Below are positions 61,503-64,000 of a stretch of DNA of 64,000 bases, piece after piece. Source of the DNA: an uncultured Prevotella sp. (GTDB taxonomy: Bacteria > Bacteroidota > Bacteroidia > Bacteroidales > Bacteroidaceae); the NCBI GenBank assembly GCA_902464615.1, contig CABQKA010000004.1:1-64000 (forward strand), in the 5' to 3' direction. Within the stretch, counting starts at the first letter, position 1. Every line of letters begins with the position of its first letter. Made by a program: the position numbers and the translations under genes. The notes below the pieces were generated by a model. The model searched no databases. It was not told the DNA's origin and was given only the letters and a program-made list of their open reading frames with translations.

Positions 61503-62651
61503 TTAATGCTGGTGATTATGCGCCGGGATGACGCTGCGTGCGCCGGCCAGTTTGAGGTGCATGGCTCCTTCCACAGCCACTTTCTCGCCCGCCTTCAGGC
61601 CGCGGCGTATTTCAGTGCGCCGTCCGTCCGAGCCGCCCGTTTCCACTTCCCGTTTCTCGAAAATGCCCGGCTCGTGCTCTACGTAGACGAAGTAGGCGCC
61701 CTGCTCTTCGGTGAGTGCCGTGCGCGGCACGCTGATGACGTTTTCCCGCTCGTCCGTGAGCAGATAGACTTCGGCGTAAGCGCCCGGAATCAGGCTGCCG
61801 CGGTTGTCAAACTCGAACGTGACCGGGACGTAGGGTGCCGTGTCGCCCGAAGCCCGTCCGTAAGCCATCAGCCGCCCGTGCAGTTCCTCTGTGTCGTAAG
61901 TGCGTTCGTCGTAGGCCGTCGTGAACCGCGCCGACGCGATGCGCCCGAGTGCCGCATAGTGGCGTTCGGGCACGTCGGCGCGCAGGTAGAGCCGACGCTG
62001 CTGGGTGAGGGTCATCAGCGGCTGCCCGGCGGTCACGTAGTCGCCTTCCTTCACGAGGCAGGACTTGACATAGCCGCAGAGCGGCGCGCGGACAGCTGTT
62101 CCGTTGCGGCCTTGGCCGGCTGCCATTGCCTCGTAGGTGATGCGCGCCGTTTCGTAGTCCGCCTCGATGGCCGTGAAGTCCTTTTGGGAAATAATCTGGT
62201 CTTGCACGAGACTTTTGGCGCGCTCGTATTCCGCCTGCGCCGCCGCGTAGGCCACGCGGGCTTTTTCTACCGGGTCGCCGTCCTGCATGCGGTCGGTGGC
62301 GATAGTGAACACCGTGCTGCCTTGCCGGACGGAAGAGCCTTCCGCATAGCGGCCTGCGAAGCTGACGATGCCCGCCGTGTTGGCGACAAGGGTCGCCTCG
62401 TCGCCCGTTGCGGACAGTATCTGCCCGGTCGTGACGATGGCGTCCCGGAACGGGCCGGGCTGGACTGTGGCTGTCTTCACGCCGGCCGCGCGGGCATGCG
62501 CGCTGTCAAGGACTATTTCGCCTTCATGCCCGTCAGCCGGTTCGGCGGCGTGTCCCGCCTCCTCGTTTGCAGTAGCATCTTTCCCCTGGTTCTGGCAAGA
62601 AAAAGACAGAAGGAGCAGGGTAGCTCCTGCCGCCAGGATGTTTCTTTTCAT
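61503..62651 (-). CDS. Heavy-metal RND periplasmic adaptor (CzcB/CusB-like)
   Basis: 382 residues from the ATG at 62651, with lipobox SFSC (Cys19). The mature N-terminus has histidine-containing acidic sequence (EAGHAAEPADGHEGE) and the last residues are HNHQH, both suited to metal binding. Lipoyl and hairpin segments (LVANTAGIVSFAGRYAEGSSVRQGSTVFTI; VAYAAAQAEYERAKSLVQDQIISQKDF; VRAPLCGYVKSCLVKEGDYVTAGQPL) follow the usual order. First gene of the metal efflux operon. A -7 element lies at 62712-62719. Confidence 0.88.
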   Translation of the reverse strand: MKRNILAAGATLLLLSFSCQNQGKDATANEEAGHAAEPADGHEGEIVLDSAHARAAGVKTATVQPGPFRDAIVTTGQILSATGDEATLVANTAGIVSFAGRYAEGSSVRQGSTVFTIATDRMQDGDPVEKARVAYAAAQAEYERAKSLVQDQIISQKDFTAIEADYETARITYEAMAAGQGRNGTAVRAPLCGYVKSCLVKEGDYVTAGQPLMTLTQQRRLYLRADVPERHYAALGRIASARFTTAYDERTYDTEELHGRLMAYGRASGDTAPYVPVTFEFDNRGSLIPGAYAEVYLLTDERENVISVPRTALTEEQGAYFVYVEHEPGIFEKREVETGGSDGRRTEIRRGLKAGEKVAVEGAMHLKLAGARSVIPAHNHQH

Positions 62652-62711
62652 GGATAGGTAGCTTTTATGTGTGTACAAATGTCGGGACCGGCTTTCCGGC
62701 ATTCCCGGCTG

Positions 62712-62719
62712 CAAAATTA
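62712..62719 (-). promoter_or_regulatory. Candidate -7 element for the metal efflux operon
   Basis: TAATTTTG on the minus strand, 61 bases before the ATG at 62651. The nearest TTTG (62745-62748) is 25 bases away, so the promoter is incomplete and may need an activator. Confidence 0.4.
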
Positions 62720-62787
62720 AAAAGAAGCTTATGCAACCTGTATGCAAACCGCGGTGTCGCGCCGCGACCGGAAAGGCAGCCTGAGGG

Positions 62788-62819
62788 CTTGGCCTATTCC
62801 GCGGCTTGTCGTATCTTTG
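62788..62819 (+). promoter_or_regulatory. Promoter for the glycosyltransferase gene
   Basis: CTTG (62788-62791), 20 bases, TATCTTTG (62812-62819). The -7 is consensus and the -33 has one mismatch. The ATG at 62843 leaves a short leader. Confidence 0.65.
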
Positions 62820-62842
62820 TCCGATCAAACTTGTTTTTCGAA

Positions 62843-63796
62843 ATGAATGTGATAATCGTCGTGCCGTGCTACAACGAGGAGGCTGTCCTCCGGGAAACGG
62901 CCGCCCGTCTGTCCGAAACCGTGAGCGGGGCGGGCTATGCCGGGCAGGTGCGGTTGCTCTTTGTGGACGACGGGAGCAGCGATGCCACGTGGCAGCTCAT
63001 TACGGAACTGGCCGCCTCCAATGCTGGCGTGTACGGATTGAAGTTGGCCCATAACGTCGGCCACCAGCACGCCCTGTGGGCGGGGCTGGAGTGGGCCTCG
63101 CGCCGCGCCGATGCTGTCCTTTCCATCGATGCCGACCTGCAGGACGACGTCGGCGTCATACCCGAAATGTTGGACCGTTTCGCCCAAGGCTGCGACATCG
63201 TTTACGGAGTGCGGCGCAGCCGGGCCACCGATTCGGCCTTCAAGCGATGGTCCGCCCAGTCTTTCTATAAACTGATGCGCGCCATGGGCGCCGACGTCGT
63301 ATATAACCACGCCGACTTCAGGCTCATGAGCCGACGGGCCGTGGCGGCACTGATGGACTATCCGGAGCGCAACCTTTTCCTGCGTGGCATGGTGCGCCTG
63401 CTGGGCTTCCGCCAGTCGGAGGTCTACTATGACCGCCACGAGCGTTTCGCCGGCGAGTCCAAGTACCCGTTCCGCAAGATGCTGGCCTTCGCGCTCGACG
63501 GTATCACCTCGTTCTCCATCCGCCCCTTGCGCTGGATTCTGGCTTTAGGCCTCGTCTTTATGCTTGTGGCCTTCGGAGTCATCGTCTATGCGCTGATAGC
63601 CTATGCCGGCGGCCGGGCCTTGCCCGGATGGACGTCCATGCTGGTGAGCCTGTGGTTCATCGGCGGAGCCATCCTGACGGCGCTGGGCATTATCGGCGAG
63701 TACGTAGGGAAAGTTTACAGCGAGGTGAAGCGTCGCCCGCGCTATATTGTGGAGGAAACCGTCGGGGACGGGGAGGATGCTGTTTCTGAAGCATGA
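62843..63796 (+). CDS. Membrane glycosyltransferase family 2 (GtrB/DPM1-like)
   Basis: 317 residues from the ATG at 62843. The GT-A domain has VVPCYNEEAVL at the start, LLFVDDGSSD (residues 39-47) and the DxD motif Asp96-Ala-Asp98 in SIDADLQDD. Two C-terminal transmembrane helices follow (ILALGLVFMLVAFGVIVYALIAY; LVSLWFIGGAILTALGIIGEYVGKVY). This matches GtrB/ArnC-type enzymes that load a sugar onto undecaprenyl phosphate. The substrate is unknown. It has its own promoter and is followed by the palindrome at 63831. Confidence 0.9.
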   Translation: MNVIIVVPCYNEEAVLRETAARLSETVSGAGYAGQVRLLFVDDGSSDATWQLITELAASNAGVYGLKLAHNVGHQHALWAGLEWASRRADAVLSIDADLQDDVGVIPEMLDRFAQGCDIVYGVRRSRATDSAFKRWSAQSFYKLMRAMGADVVYNHADFRLMSRRAVAALMDYPERNLFLRGMVRLLGFRQSEVYYDRHERFAGESKYPFRKMLAFALDGITSFSIRPLRWILALGLVFMLVAFGVIVYALIAYAGGRALPGWTSMLVSLWFIGGAILTALGIIGEYVGKVYSEVKRRPRYIVEETVGDGEDAVSEA

Positions 63797-63830
63797 CTGC
63801 GGCGCAGTCCGGCAGGCGTGATGCGCGGGG

Positions 63831-63887
63831 CACGGGGCTTAGGCGAGTATTTACGGGCCTAAGCCCCGTGTTTCTTTTCCTAAGCCC
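63831..63887 (+). repeat. GGGGCTTAG palindrome doubling as terminator
   Basis: CACGGGGCTTAGGC (63831-63844) and GCCTAAGCCCCGTG (63857-63870) form a perfect 14-bp stem with a 12-base loop, followed by TTTCTTTTCC and then another half-core, CTAAGCCC (63880-63887). It ends the glycosyltransferase gene. Same sequence family as 9035, 14718 and 39883. The remaining bases to 64000 show no gene. Confidence 0.7.
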
Positions 63888-64000
63888 AGTTGTGGCCGGC
63901 CTTTTCCGCCGCGGCCGGCGCCGTATGCCGGCCGTAGCGCCGTCTCTTCGCCGGTTGGCCTGCATATACGGCACTGCCCCGCACCGGTATTGGCCCGGTG

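Overview
The window looks like chromosome from a GC-rich member of the Bacteroidales (Bacteroidota), probably a gut species; I cannot name a genus. Three things point there. Many starts are preceded by the Bacteroidota promoter pair TTTG-N19/20-TAnnTTTG rather than a sigma70 -35/-10 pair. The gene content is typical of the order: a NigD-like lipoprotein, type III glutamine synthetase, LL-diaminopimelate aminotransferase, type III pantothenate kinase, a long NusB, a Pur-alpha-like DUF3276 protein and DUF5606. Lipoproteins and secreted glycan-active enzymes are also abundant. I saw no rRNA, tRNA, CRISPR array, insertion sequence or prophage.

Layout. 0.3-5 kb: a GNAT acetyltransferase in a relatively AT-rich edge, a MATE exporter, a nitroreductase/tyrosine-phosphatase pair and a NahK-like sugar kinase. 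5.4-17 kb: envelope and secreted proteins, namely an OmpA-type porin, a GH84 hexosaminidase, a TolB-like lipoprotein with a c-type heme motif next to a polytopic TPR-like membrane protein, a CotH-kinase protein with a sorting-like tail, and a secreted metallophosphoesterase with a LamG domain. 17-24 kb: housekeeping genes (rplY-pth-hslR, DUF3276 divergent from nusB-yajC-ybbR-coaE, DUF5606). 24-28.6 kb: one very large secreted protein with a papain-like domain, two LamG and several PKD-like domains. 28.7-39.7 kb: HAD phosphatase, pgi, mfd, a PpiD/SurA-like foldase, lptC, an outer-membrane barrel protein and coaX. 40-42.5 kb: NigD-like lipoprotein, ECF sigma factor and a membrane-anchored protein with a barrel-like C-terminus, in one operon. 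42.7-47.2 kb: glnN, dapL, dapF. 47.3-49.8 kb: a GH2 glycosidase. 50-62.7 kb: two tripartite RND efflux systems transcribed towards each other, a drug-type (HAE1) set with a divergent AraC regulator and a heavy-metal-type (CzcCBA/CusCBA) set. 62.8-63.8 kb: a GtrB-like glycosyltransferase.

How the genes may work together. GH84, GH2 and the NahK-like kinase fit release and salvage of host or dietary hexosamines and galactosides. dapL and dapF supply meso-diaminopimelate, with glnN beside them for ammonium assimilation. coaX, the barrel protein, lptC and ppiD form an envelope-biogenesis string.

Most worth following up: (1) a dispersed family of intergenic palindromes built on GGGCTTAG/CTAAGCCC, at four places; (2) the giant papain-like protein, where alanine stands at the usual nucleophile cysteine; (3) the heme-motif beta-propeller lipoprotein paired with a DUF6057-like membrane protein; (4) the NigD/sigma/anchored-barrel operon; (5) a 13-bp direct repeat in front of the RND operon that looks like an AraC operator. 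Promoter and terminator calls come from reading by eye, and domain names come from recognised motifs, not from database searches.
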